In this document: positions 7,046-13,733 of the stretch, one piece after another
Layout: each line of letters begins with the position of its first letter
How positions within the stretch are numbered: the first letter of the stretch is position 1
From: JAZQHR01 sp045540695
Lineage (GTDB): Bacteria; Bacillota; Clostridia; UMGS1810
Reading direction: 5' to 3'
DNA length: 13,733 nt
Assembly: GCA_045540695.1 (NCBI GenBank)
Contig: JAZQHR010000109.1
Location: forward strand, 1-13,733
Program-made: the position numbers and the translations under genes
Notes under the pieces: generated by a model
Databases searched by the model: none
Told to the model about the DNA's origin: nothing
Seen by the model: the letters and a program-made list of their open reading frames with translations, nothing else

Positions 7046-9886
7046 TTAGTTTAACTCATATACTTCGGTGATGTTGTTTAGTGTTTCTTCACCATCTACG
7101 AAGAATACTTTTATCTTAGCATTTTCAGCATCATTTACGGTAAATAGTTTTGCATTTGTGCCGTAAATTGCCTCAGGATCAAGCACTGTAATAGCAGTCA
7201 TTTCGTTGTTTTCATAAAGAGCAGCTATTACCTTGTATGTACCAAGTCTTGATGTAGGATAGTTAAAGTATACTACACCATTTACAGGCTTAGAAAGACC
7301 ATTTCCTGCACCGTCAAAGAATCTTCCTATATACATAGGTCTGTTAGTATTTGTATCAAACCATTTTGATGAATTGTATTTTGTAAGCTTGAAGCTATAT
7401 ACCTTAGCATATGCCCAACCCTGATAAACGTGACATCCTGTACCAGATGTGATAGGAGCACCATTGTCAGTTTCAACTCCATCTACAAGTGATGTATCTG
7501 TAAGTGTGTCTACATAAGTTATATTCTGTCTTAAGGCACCTGCTGTAGACCATAGAATGTTTATCTTTAGGCTTCCGTCTGCCTGCTCTGTAACATTTAC
7601 AGTAGCCTCAAAAGAAGTGTTTCTGCCTGATTGTGTATAACCCGCTGCACCTGATGATGTATATAGGTTATATGTTGTACCGTTATACACCTTGTTAAGA
7701 GTCCAGTTTTTATTATAAGGCGACGTAAACTCATAATAGTTTGAACCATCTTTTGCAAATCTTATCATTGCATCTCCCGAATCACTACGCCATCCTTTAA
7801 ATGTAAACGAGTAGCTTCCTTTAAATGCTGTATCGTTTGTGTAGTATACATATCTGTTATTCTTTGCTGCTAACCAGTTGATACCATCTGCATCTGTTAT
7901 TTCAGCACCAGATATACCACTGAATCCTAGAGCAGCAAGTGAATCATGAGTATCAGCAGAAGTGAAAGTTTCATTTAGTACTTCTTCAGCCCATGATGTA
8001 CCATATTTCTTAAGTGTAAATGATTTAACCTTACCTGCTGAGTTACCATATATGTTTACACTCATACCATCTTTAATAGGGTTGGTATCTTCAGCTGTAA
8101 GAGTAACTGTGTTTCCGGCTGCAGGTGAGAACACAAGTTTAATAGTCTTATATCCTGTAGCAGAGTCTGTGCTTACAGTTACTTCATAGTCTGACCAGTT
8201 ACAATATCCATACTGATATGTATCGCTGGTAGATGTGCTTGTCTGGAATATAGCAAGTGGTGCACTGTCACCAAGGTCTTTTCTTGATATAATAACATGC
8301 TTATTGCTTGCGCTACCATACAAAGCTTTAACATAGTAATAATTGCTGTCAGCATTGTCAAATCTTATTTCAGAAGCATTGTAGTTTCTGTAAACTCTTG
8401 CTTTGAAGTTGTAGTTATCACCAAGTGAAGCATTATATGTAACAGCACTATATTCTGATGCGATACCTGACTCATCTGTTATAGCAGCACTTGCAGGTAC
8501 TGTAAATCCTTCATTTGCAAGTGATGTAGCTGTATCAGTAGATGTAAATGTCTTGTCTACTACAACGTCAGTGTACATAGTAGGCTTGTCAGTAGCTTTT
8601 TCACTTGCTGATACAAGTGAATTTGCTTTGAAATAGTAAATAGTACTTGATGCACCGTTGTAGTTCTGAGTAATTCTTATGATACCATCGTTTTCAAATG
8701 GAGTAGCATCAGTAGCTTCAAGTACAACAGGAGCTATAGTAGAACCATCTTTCGAAATAGTAGCAACTATCTTTAGACCATCTGTTGTTTCAGTAACCTT
8801 TACATTATGAATGTATGTACCTGTCTGAATAAGCTTTCCTGTGCTTGAGTTATAGTAAAATCCGTGAGTAGACATATCCATAAAATCGAGCTCGGTATAT
8901 GTACCTGCAACGCATTTTCTAAGCACAAGCTGCGGTACACCCGGCGTAGCTGTTGCATCAGCAGTTCTCTTAGACCTTACTTCATAGAAATTTTTAGAAT
9001 CTATATAGTTAAATCTTATATAGTACTCGTTTGCGTTACCTACTTTATATTTCCACTCAAACTCATAATCGCCTGATATTTTATTGTCCTTAGGCGAGAA
9101 ACTATAGCTACAGTTTGAACCTGGCAATGCTGTACCATTACCAAATGTAGTAGCAGCAGGAAGGTTAAAGCCATAGTCAGCCCACTTAGCTACAGTATCA
9201 CCTGCTTTGAAATCTGTTTCAAATGCCCAGTGTTTAGCTACAGAACTAGCTGCAAACTGGGTAAGCTTCATATAATATACAGTAAACTTACTTGTGTTAT
9301 TACCTGCTACTTTGAACTTACCGTTGAATGTAGGATTTGACTCATCTACATAAGTAAGTGTAACTTTGTTCTGCTTGTCGCCGTCCTGTGCACTTATATT
9401 CCATGTACCTTCCTGATATCTGATATTCCATGTAGCATCGTGGTCATAAAGATAGATCAAACCTGAACTTTTTGCAACCTCTGTACCATCCTTCTTAAGT
9501 ATGATAGGCGATCCGTCAGAATTGTGACTCCAAGTAACTGTGTATCCACCCGGAACGGTAATTATATAGCCGTTGTATGTACACTCAATCTTGGTTTCAA
9601 GTTCCCACCCACTAGCCTTTGATAGGTCATAAGAATCTTTGGTAGTGATACTAGGTGTACCATTGTTTGCCTGTACAAAATACTTTGTAAAGTTCCAGGT
9701 ACCACTAAATGTAAAATCATTTGTACCGGCAGCTGATCCCAAACCACCAAAGTACTGATCGAACAACACTGTTTCCGAACCGTCAAATACTATCGGAGAA
9801 GCAGCATTTACAGTAATACCAGCAAATAACGAAACAGTCATTGCAAGCATAAGCATTACTGCAAGAATCTTTTTTCCTCTCATCAT
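7046..9886 (-). CDS. Secreted multi-domain beta-sandwich (LamG/ConA-like) repeat protein, cassette 1 gene A
   Basis: I do not recognise a named family. The 946-residue product has a signal peptide (1-28, probable cleavage VNA|A), then four related units of about 170-210 residues: R1 (about 40-212, the most divergent), R2 (220-425), R3 (441-627) and R4 (635-838). A C-terminal module follows (851-946). The units share an opening of the type DKTFTSTDT / NETFTSADT, a central YYIRF / EIRFD / MIRFA strand followed by NYY or NFY, and a closing strand such as KSFTLKKY / YSFKLTKY. This is rich in Tyr, Asn, Ser and Thr and resembles concanavalin/LamG-type jelly rolls that bind sugars. The last 96 residues (VKLF- and DGEETL-type strands) resemble the end module of the phosphoesterase. 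No catalytic motif or wall anchor is visible. The ATG at 9886 lies 8 nt after AGGGGG; the next codon is also ATG. A surface or secreted binding role is inference. Confidence 0.85.
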   Translation of the reverse strand: MMRGKKILAVMLMLAMTVSLFAGITVNAASPIVFDGSETVLFDQYFGGLGSAAGTNDFTFSGTWNFTKYFVQANNGTPSITTKDSYDLSKASGWELETKIECTYNGYIITVPGGYTVTWSHNSDGSPIILKKDGTEVAKSSGLIYLYDHDATWNIRYQEGTWNISAQDGDKQNKVTLTYVDESNPTFNGKFKVAGNNTSKFTVYYMKLTQFAASSVAKHWAFETDFKAGDTVAKWADYGFNLPAATTFGNGTALPGSNCSYSFSPKDNKISGDYEFEWKYKVGNANEYYIRFNYIDSKNFYEVRSKRTADATATPGVPQLVLRKCVAGTYTELDFMDMSTHGFYYNSSTGKLIQTGTYIHNVKVTETTDGLKIVATISKDGSTIAPVVLEATDATPFENDGIIRITQNYNGASSTIYYFKANSLVSASEKATDKPTMYTDVVVDKTFTSTDTATSLANEGFTVPASAAITDESGIASEYSAVTYNASLGDNYNFKARVYRNYNASEIRFDNADSNYYYVKALYGSASNKHVIISRKDLGDSAPLAIFQTSTSTSDTYQYGYCNWSDYEVTVSTDSATGYKTIKLVFSPAAGNTVTLTAEDTNPIKDGMSVNIYGNSAGKVKSFTLKKYGTSWAEEVLNETFTSADTHDSLAALGFSGISGAEITDADGINWLAAKNNRYVYYTNDTAFKGSYSFTFKGWRSDSGDAMIRFAKDGSNYYEFTSPYNKNWTLNKVYNGTTYNLYTSSGAAGYTQSGRNTSFEATVNVTEQADGSLKINILWSTAGALRQNITYVDTLTDTSLVDGVETDNGAPITSGTGCHVYQGWAYAKVYSFKLTKYNSSKWFDTNTNRPMYIGRFFDGAGNGLSKPVNGVVYFNYPTSRLGTYKVIAALYENNEMTAITVLDPEAIYGTNAKLFTVNDAENAKIKVFFVDGEETLNNITEVYELN

Positions 9887-9940
9887 GATTAATTCCCCCT
9901 ATATATTTTTTATTTCCAAACTTAATATGATAAGGATAGA

Positions 9941-9962
9941 ATGCATACCGATTGGTATACAT
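9941..9962 (-). promoter_or_regulatory. Palindrome at the gene A transcription start (operator or 5' hairpin)
   Basis: ATACC-gatt-GGTAT lies at the centre of a 22-bp inverted repeat. The outer ATG/CAT pairs continue it across one position that is a G-U pair in minus-strand RNA. It covers roughly +5 to +26 of the predicted transcript. That is a typical place for a repressor operator (the half-site spacing resembles TetR-type sites) or for a 5' stabilising hairpin. The protein that would bind is unknown. Confidence 0.5.
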
Positions 9963-9972
9963 ATCTAGCATT

Positions 9973-10002
9973 ATTGTAACATAACCGTAACATTTCAGTC
10001 AA
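9973..10002 (-). promoter_or_regulatory. Predicted SigA promoter of cassette 1
   Basis: The minus strand carries TTGACT (9997-10002) and TACAAT (9973-9978), with an 18-bp spacer ending in TGT, which gives an extended -10. This is the best promoter match in the window. The predicted start is near 9967, leaving a leader of about 80 nt before gene A. No other promoter is seen inside the A-B unit. Confidence 0.75.
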
Positions 10003-10010
10003 CGAATTTG

Positions 10011-10154
10011 TTTCGATATACTTTCGAAATACTTCACAATTTTTTATTAAGTTTTTTGTGCAATGTGCTAGGTTTTGTTCTTTTGGATACTTTCGATATG
10101 GACAATGGTTATAAAACCATCCAAAAACGCAAAAAACAATCGAAAGCATTTCGA
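10011..10154. repeat. Cluster of five TTTCGA motifs upstream of the cassette 1 promoter
   Basis: TTTCGA occurs on the plus strand at 10011-10016, 10022-10027, 10091-10096 and 10149-10154, and on the minus strand at 10140-10145. The first two form an 11-bp tandem direct repeat, TTTCGATATAC then TTTCGAAATAC (10011-10032), lying 9 bp upstream of the -35 box. The last two form an inverted repeat, TCGAAAgcaTTTCGA (10140-10154). The array looks like an activator-binding region; the regulator is unknown. Confidence 0.55.
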
Positions 10155-10237
10155 AAAAGCATAAATAAAAATATATATGAAAGTTCCGTTTATCTAGGGG
10201 CAATCTTCAAAATTCTCTATTTTGAAGCTTAGCTTCA

Positions 10238-10277
10238 TCAAAAATAAAAAGGGCGTGCTCTCCATGAGAACACGCCC
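10238..10277 (-). terminator. Intrinsic terminator of cassette 2
   Basis: A 12-bp stem (10251-10262 with 10266-10277) with a 3-nt loop is followed on the minus strand by TTTTTATTTTTG. One pair is G-U in minus-strand RNA but a C-A mismatch in the plus-strand RNA, so the hairpin serves leftward transcription. It separates cassette 2 from cassette 1, so each cassette is likely its own transcript. Confidence 0.9.
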
Positions 10278-10290
10278 AATCATACGCAAT

Positions 10291-10313
10291 TTTATATATT
10301 TAATTCCACTCTG
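10291..10313 (-). repeat. 23-nt conserved 3' UTR block, copy 2
   Basis: The block is identical to 4690-4712. It starts 3 nt after the stop codon of the second metallophosphoesterase, compared with 2 nt in copy 1. It lies between the stop codon and the terminator, as in cassette 1. Confidence 0.85.
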
Positions 10314-10316
10314 ATT

Positions 10317-12617
10317 TTATTCTGTTACTTCCTGAGTATCAGCAGTTTCTACTGTGATAACAGGGGCATCTACTCTGTCGTTGTTAGCTGACAATGGAAC
10401 GATATCTGTAAGGTTAGTCCATAGGAATACCTTTACATAAGTACCGCCTTCTACTGCATCTGACACCCACGACTGAAGCTCGCCATTTTCAGAGAATGCA
10501 AGTTTATAATCAGATATCTTTGTATTTACAAGCTTATCTGTATTAGGGTCATACATCGCAAGTATAACCTTTGCATTCATAGCATCTGCGTATACGTTCT
10601 TTGTAGAAATCGCTATTGTGTTATCGTCGTTTATAGTAGCTGTAACTTCTACTACTTCTTCTAGGCTGCCCTTAATGCCAACTTCGTTTGCAGCTATAGC
10701 AGCATCGCCGGCTTTTATAAGGAATATATCACCTGCAGCAACGTCCGAAGCTTTGAACTTAAACATATAGCTTCCGTCAGATGCGATAGTGCAGTAACCG
10801 AAATATTTAGCCTTGCTCATATCAGGGTAGTCAGCTTTGTTCATTAGAACCATAGTAGCTTCCTCGCCTGCATAAGCACTATCTACGCTGCCATAAAGGT
10901 AAACTATATCACCATAGTATTTAACTGTAGTAGGTCCGTTAAATACCAGGTTGTCGCCAGGGTTAACTGTAGTATCGTCGTCGCCTGATTCATCCTCGAT
11001 AACGAAATCTTCTACCACCTTGCCATGTCTTGCAAGAGCATAAGCATACGCACCGTCAGATGTTCTTGTGATTTTCGCACTTACACTTGCATCTGAAGTT
11101 TCTACTGTATAAGTAGCACCTGTGCCAAGAGTGTTTCCTGACATATCAAACCATTCTACGTTATATCCTTCAGGAATATCTGTAGTGCCTAGCTTAGCTG
11201 TAAGAACCTCACCCGCTTCTATTACACCTTCGTTTGATGATGCAATAGTGAAGTCTTCCGCGATAGTTTTACCATAATCGTCTATATAGATGATATGGTC
11301 TGCTTTAGCTACCCAAGTCTGTGTTTTAACGTTTCTTGTTCTCATTATGATGCGGTCAGGGTAGAATTCAAGATATTTTGAATAGCCGCCTCGGCCTCTG
11401 CCTTTTCCTGCATTTGTATATGTAACCGCACCTGTATCTATAGCAGGTGTGCCATCTACTATAGAGAATGTTTCTCTATCGTTGTCAGGTTCAAAGTGAA
11501 CGTGAGATGATATAACGATAGCGCTTGGATGACGCGCTATGATTTTTGCAAAAGTTTCAGCGCCCGAGAATGGCTCGTATCCACCGATTGAAATGTATGG
11601 AAGATGTGTAAATACAAATGTTGGGATACCGCTCTTTTCATCGTAGCAAAGCTTTTCTTCAAGCCATAGTGCCTGAGAGCCTGTAAGAGCATAACTTGTT
11701 ACATAAGGAGTAGAAAGGAATATATAATGGTGACCATTTATATATGTTTCATAGCTCCAAGGGTCACTATGGTCAAATGTAAGGCCAAACTGGTCTTCAA
11801 GCTTATCAAATCTTACCTTCATAGCCTTTGCAGCTTCCGCTGACACGTCTGTAACTACATTGTTTATAGTAACCGCTGTATCGTGATTACCTGTAGAGTA
11901 GTATAATGGAAAATCTACATTGTTTTCTTCAAGTATCTGTTCTATGATTGCATATTCATAGTCGATAGATGAATTGGAAATGTCACCGTTGAAGATAACA
12001 CCTTTAAACTTATCCGCACCAGCTTCACGTCCCATAGCTGCCATTCTAACGAAATCTTCTATACCCTTTCTCTGCTCAGAGCCTGAAAGAATAGATGTGT
12101 TTTCAGCATGAAAGTCAGATGCCCAAACCATATTATACTGCATTTTTGACTTATCGGCGTTTAGTCTTTTTGCTGATGGAATTTCAAAAGAAATCTGCTT
12201 TGTGCTGTCGGCAGTTTTTACATCCGCGATTACGTGTGTAACGCCTTCAGGGATTAGTCTGCCGTTTTTGAATGTATATGTGATGCTGTTGTTTTCATAA
12301 GCAAGTTTAGTAGCATCATAATCAGCATTATCCGATGTATAACCTTCTACTGTATAGTTTGCTATATTATAGTAGTTATCAAATTTTTCTGTAGCGTTTT
12401 TGCCCCAGTATATGTCTATATTTGTAATAGCACTCTGCAAATCCGAAGTGATACCTGAAATAGTAAGTGCGCCGTCTGCATCGCCATCTTTATCATTTAC
12501 AAAATTGTATGACATTGTAAGGTCATCTAAAGAAGCGGCAGATACAGTTATCATAGAAAACATAGATATCATCATTGCAAGTGCAACGATTATTGATATT
12601 ATCTTATTCATTTTCAT
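10317..12617 (-). CDS. Secreted calcineurin-like metallophosphoesterase, cassette 2 gene B
   Basis: This 766-residue paralogue of the cassette 1 enzyme has the same architecture; 42 of the first 60 residues are identical. It has a signal peptide (1-27, VSA|A), an N-terminal FN3-like region, a phosphoesterase core (about 163-450), an Ig-like domain (about 455-535), an acidic linker (about 536-555) and two beta-rich C-terminal modules ending with KVFLW (729-733). Metal ligands are DFH (D168, H170), GD (211-212), GNHD (243-246), FTH (H338) and SHVH (371-374). The last motif is normally GHVH: both histidines remain but the glycine is serine, so activity is likely kept although geometry may differ. 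The core also differs in the loop after FTH (LPYISIGGYEPF against MPWASGGLTNTG), which could mean a different substrate. It lies 15 nt after gene A of the same cassette and has its own terminator. Confidence 0.9.
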   Translation of the reverse strand: MKMNKIISIIVALAMMISMFSMITVSAASLDDLTMSYNFVNDKDGDADGALTISGITSDLQSAITNIDIYWGKNATEKFDNYYNIANYTVEGYTSDNADYDATKLAYENNSITYTFKNGRLIPEGVTHVIADVKTADSTKQISFEIPSAKRLNADKSKMQYNMVWASDFHAENTSILSGSEQRKGIEDFVRMAAMGREAGADKFKGVIFNGDISNSSIDYEYAIIEQILEENNVDFPLYYSTGNHDTAVTINNVVTDVSAEAAKAMKVRFDKLEDQFGLTFDHSDPWSYETYINGHHYIFLSTPYVTSYALTGSQALWLEEKLCYDEKSGIPTFVFTHLPYISIGGYEPFSGAETFAKIIARHPSAIVISSHVHFEPDNDRETFSIVDGTPAIDTGAVTYTNAGKGRGRGGYSKYLEFYPDRIIMRTRNVKTQTWVAKADHIIYIDDYGKTIAEDFTIASSNEGVIEAGEVLTAKLGTTDIPEGYNVEWFDMSGNTLGTGATYTVETSDASVSAKITRTSDGAYAYALARHGKVVEDFVIEDESGDDDTTVNPGDNLVFNGPTTVKYYGDIVYLYGSVDSAYAGEEATMVLMNKADYPDMSKAKYFGYCTIASDGSYMFKFKASDVAAGDIFLIKAGDAAIAANEVGIKGSLEEVVEVTATINDDNTIAISTKNVYADAMNAKVILAMYDPNTDKLVNTKISDYKLAFSENGELQSWVSDAVEGGTYVKVFLWTNLTDIVPLSANNDRVDAPVITVETADTQEVTE

Positions 12618-12632
12618 TTATATCCCCTCCCC
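12618..12632 (-). promoter_or_regulatory. G-rich ribosome binding site between genes A and B, cassette 2
   Basis: The 15-nt gap on the minus strand is GGGGAGGGGATATAA, directly between the gene A stop codon and the gene B ATG. The embedded GGAGG lies 8 nt before the ATG at 12617. It is nearly identical to the gap in cassette 1. Confidence 0.7.
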
Positions 12633-13733
12633 TTAGTTAAGCTCATACACTTCGGTAATTCTGTTTAGTGTTTCTTCGCCGTCGAAGAAGTAAACTCTTA
12701 CCTTAGCATTTGCGGCATCAGTAACTGTAAATAGTTTTACTTTACCTGCGTAAAGCTCAACCGGGCTGATTACCTTAATGCCTGTCATTTCGTTATTTTC
12801 GTGAAGGGTAGCAATGGCTGTGTAATCGCCAAGTCTTGCTACTGGATATTCAAAGTAGATTGAACCATTTACAGGGTTTAAAATTCCTCCCTGTGGTCCG
12901 TAGAAGTTTGCACTGTACAAAGGCTCGCCTGCATCGTCATACCATGCAGATGTGCTTATCTTTGACAAACCAAATTCTCTTACGTATCCTGTACCGCCCT
13001 GTGTAATCTGAACGCGTGTACCTGTTGTGATAGGTGCACCTGTATTTACAGCAGTTTCATGTGTAGTAAGTGCATGTGAAGAATTTGCTGTCTGAGTAAC
13101 AGTGTCATTAGCACTATCAATATATGATATTACTTTGCTGATATATTTATTTACAAATGCAATATCAATCTTAAGACTTCCGTCACTAAGCTTTGTAACA
13201 TCAATGTCAACATCTGACCACACACTTGTTCTTCCTGATTCATAATAACCTATCGAACTTGCATAAAGAACATATCTTGTACCATTATATACTTTATAAA
13301 GTCTGAAATGGTTATTTGAAGCACTTCCGTAATACGAACGAAGCTGATAATAGTTAGTTCCGTCAGAACCAAAATAAACGTTAATATCGTTATTTGTTCT
13401 GTATGCTTCTGCATGTAGCTTATATCCACCTTTTAAAGCATTGTCGTTTGTATATACAATATTTGTACTCTTACATCCCATATCATCTGTAAACGTTGTG
13501 CTTGTAGTAGTGAAACCTTCAGCAACTACTGATGCATTTGTATCAGCAGATGAGAATGTTTTATCTATAACTGTTTCTTCATAAGAGTCAGAATATTTTG
13601 TTAATGCAAAATCACTTACGATACCAGAACTGTTTGCATACATTTTTACATCTGTTCCGTTTGTAATAGGTGTCTGGTCTACAGCCTTAATAGTTGTAAC
13701 GTTGCCTGAACAATCAAATGTAAGAACGATTGT
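12633..13733 (-). CDS. Secreted beta-sandwich repeat protein, cassette 2 gene A (N-terminal part outside window)
   Basis: The frame is open for 366 residues from the right edge to the TAA at 12633, so the start is outside the window. An internal Met at 13643 is not the start, because the frame continues upstream with sequence (DQTPITNGTDVKMYANSSG) that aligns with the end of repeat R3 of the cassette 1 protein. The visible part holds the end of one unit (residues 1-47), a complete LamG/ConA-like unit (about 54-259, from DKTFSSADT to REFGLSKI) and the C-terminal module (271-366). The last 20 residues match the cassette 1 protein at 17 positions. By analogy the full protein should have a signal peptide and further units. 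No catalytic or anchoring motif is visible. It is probably co-transcribed with the downstream phosphoesterase gene. Confidence 0.85.
   Translation of the reverse strand, partial: TIVLTFDCSGNVTTIKAVDQTPITNGTDVKMYANSSGIVSDFALTKYSDSYEETVIDKTFSSADTNASVVAEGFTTTSTTFTDDMGCKSTNIVYTNDNALKGGYKLHAEAYRTNNDINVYFGSDGTNYYQLRSYYGSASNNHFRLYKVYNGTRYVLYASSIGYYESGRTSVWSDVDIDVTKLSDGSLKIDIAFVNKYISKVISYIDSANDTVTQTANSSHALTTHETAVNTGAPITTGTRVQITQGGTGYVREFGLSKISTSAWYDDAGEPLYSANFYGPQGGILNPVNGSIYFEYPVARLGDYTAIATLHENNEMTGIKVISPVELYAGKVKLFTVTDAANAKVRVYFFDGEETLNRITEVYELN

Larger units (their letters stand above)
9887..10250. other. Regulatory intergenic region between the two cassettes
   Basis: This gap of about 360 nt has no credible gene. 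Short open frames on both strands lack a ribosome binding site and family resemblance. It holds, from right to left, the U-tract of the cassette 2 terminator, a small TGAAGC/GCTTCA hairpin (10223-10237), a stem ATGGTT/AACCAT (10105-10120) of unknown role, five TTTCGA motifs (10011-10154), a strong leftward promoter, a palindrome at the predicted start site, and the leader of gene A. I recognise no known riboswitch class in the leader. Confidence 0.7.

Noticed and set aside
10105..10120. ATGGTT/AACCAT stem as a possible terminator or small RNA
   Set aside because: The stem is short and AT-rich and no U-run follows it on the minus strand. On the plus strand it is followed by A residues.
9922..10203. 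93-codon open frame on the minus strand and a 74-codon frame on the plus strand (10008-10232) in the intergenic region
   Set aside because: The plus frame starts at TTG without a ribosome binding site, and the minus frame crosses the strong promoter and its upstream motifs. Neither resembles a protein family.
4650..13733. Mobile element or phage origin of the accessory region
   Set aside because: No transposase, integrase, terminal inverted repeat or attachment-like direct repeat was seen. The repeated structure is explained by gene duplication.

Overview
The window looks like the chromosome of a low-GC Gram-positive bacterium, most likely a gut-type Clostridia member. The evidence is AT-rich DNA, AGGAGG-type ribosome binding sites, SigA-type promoters, intrinsic terminators with U-tracts, and Clostridia-like lipid-rich signal peptides ending in VSA|A. 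No phage, transposon, CRISPR, rRNA or tRNA gene was seen.

Positions 1-3240 hold a housekeeping minus-strand operon transcribed leftwards: rnr (RNase R), then smpB (tmRNA partner), then a tcdA-like gene (t6A-cyclising dehydratase) cut by the window edge. The genes are nearly contiguous, and each stop codon overlaps or abuts the next gene's Shine-Dalgarno. RNase R and SmpB act together in trans-translation and decay of nonstop mRNA. TcdA modifies tRNAs that read ANN codons. A divergent promoter pair in 3187-3326 drives this operon and, rightwards, a single DUF1015 gene that starts at TTG and ends at a strong intrinsic terminator.

Positions 4650-13733 hold an accessory minus-strand region made of a two-gene cassette present twice in tandem. 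Each cassette has gene A, a secreted protein built of repeated beta-sandwich domains that look like concanavalin/LamG folds, followed 15-18 nt later by gene B, a secreted calcineurin-like metallophosphoesterase with Ig-like C-terminal modules. Cassette 1 is complete: promoter and control region 9887-10240, gene A 7046-9886, gene B 4715-7027, terminator 4650-4690. Cassette 2 runs off the right edge: the C-terminal part of gene A 12633-13733, gene B 10317-12617, terminator 10238-10277. The A and B products are presumably exported together and act at or outside the cell surface. I infer that A binds a carbohydrate or other ligand and B cleaves a phosphoester, but neither substrate can be read from the sequence.

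The most interesting signals are the tandem A-B duplication itself; a 23-nt block identical between the two cassettes just after the gene B stop codons; a cluster of TTTCGA motifs, two of them in an exact 11-bp tandem repeat, immediately upstream of a strong promoter for cassette 1; a palindrome at that promoter's predicted transcription start; and a GHVH-to-SHVH change in the metal-binding motif of the second phosphoesterase.
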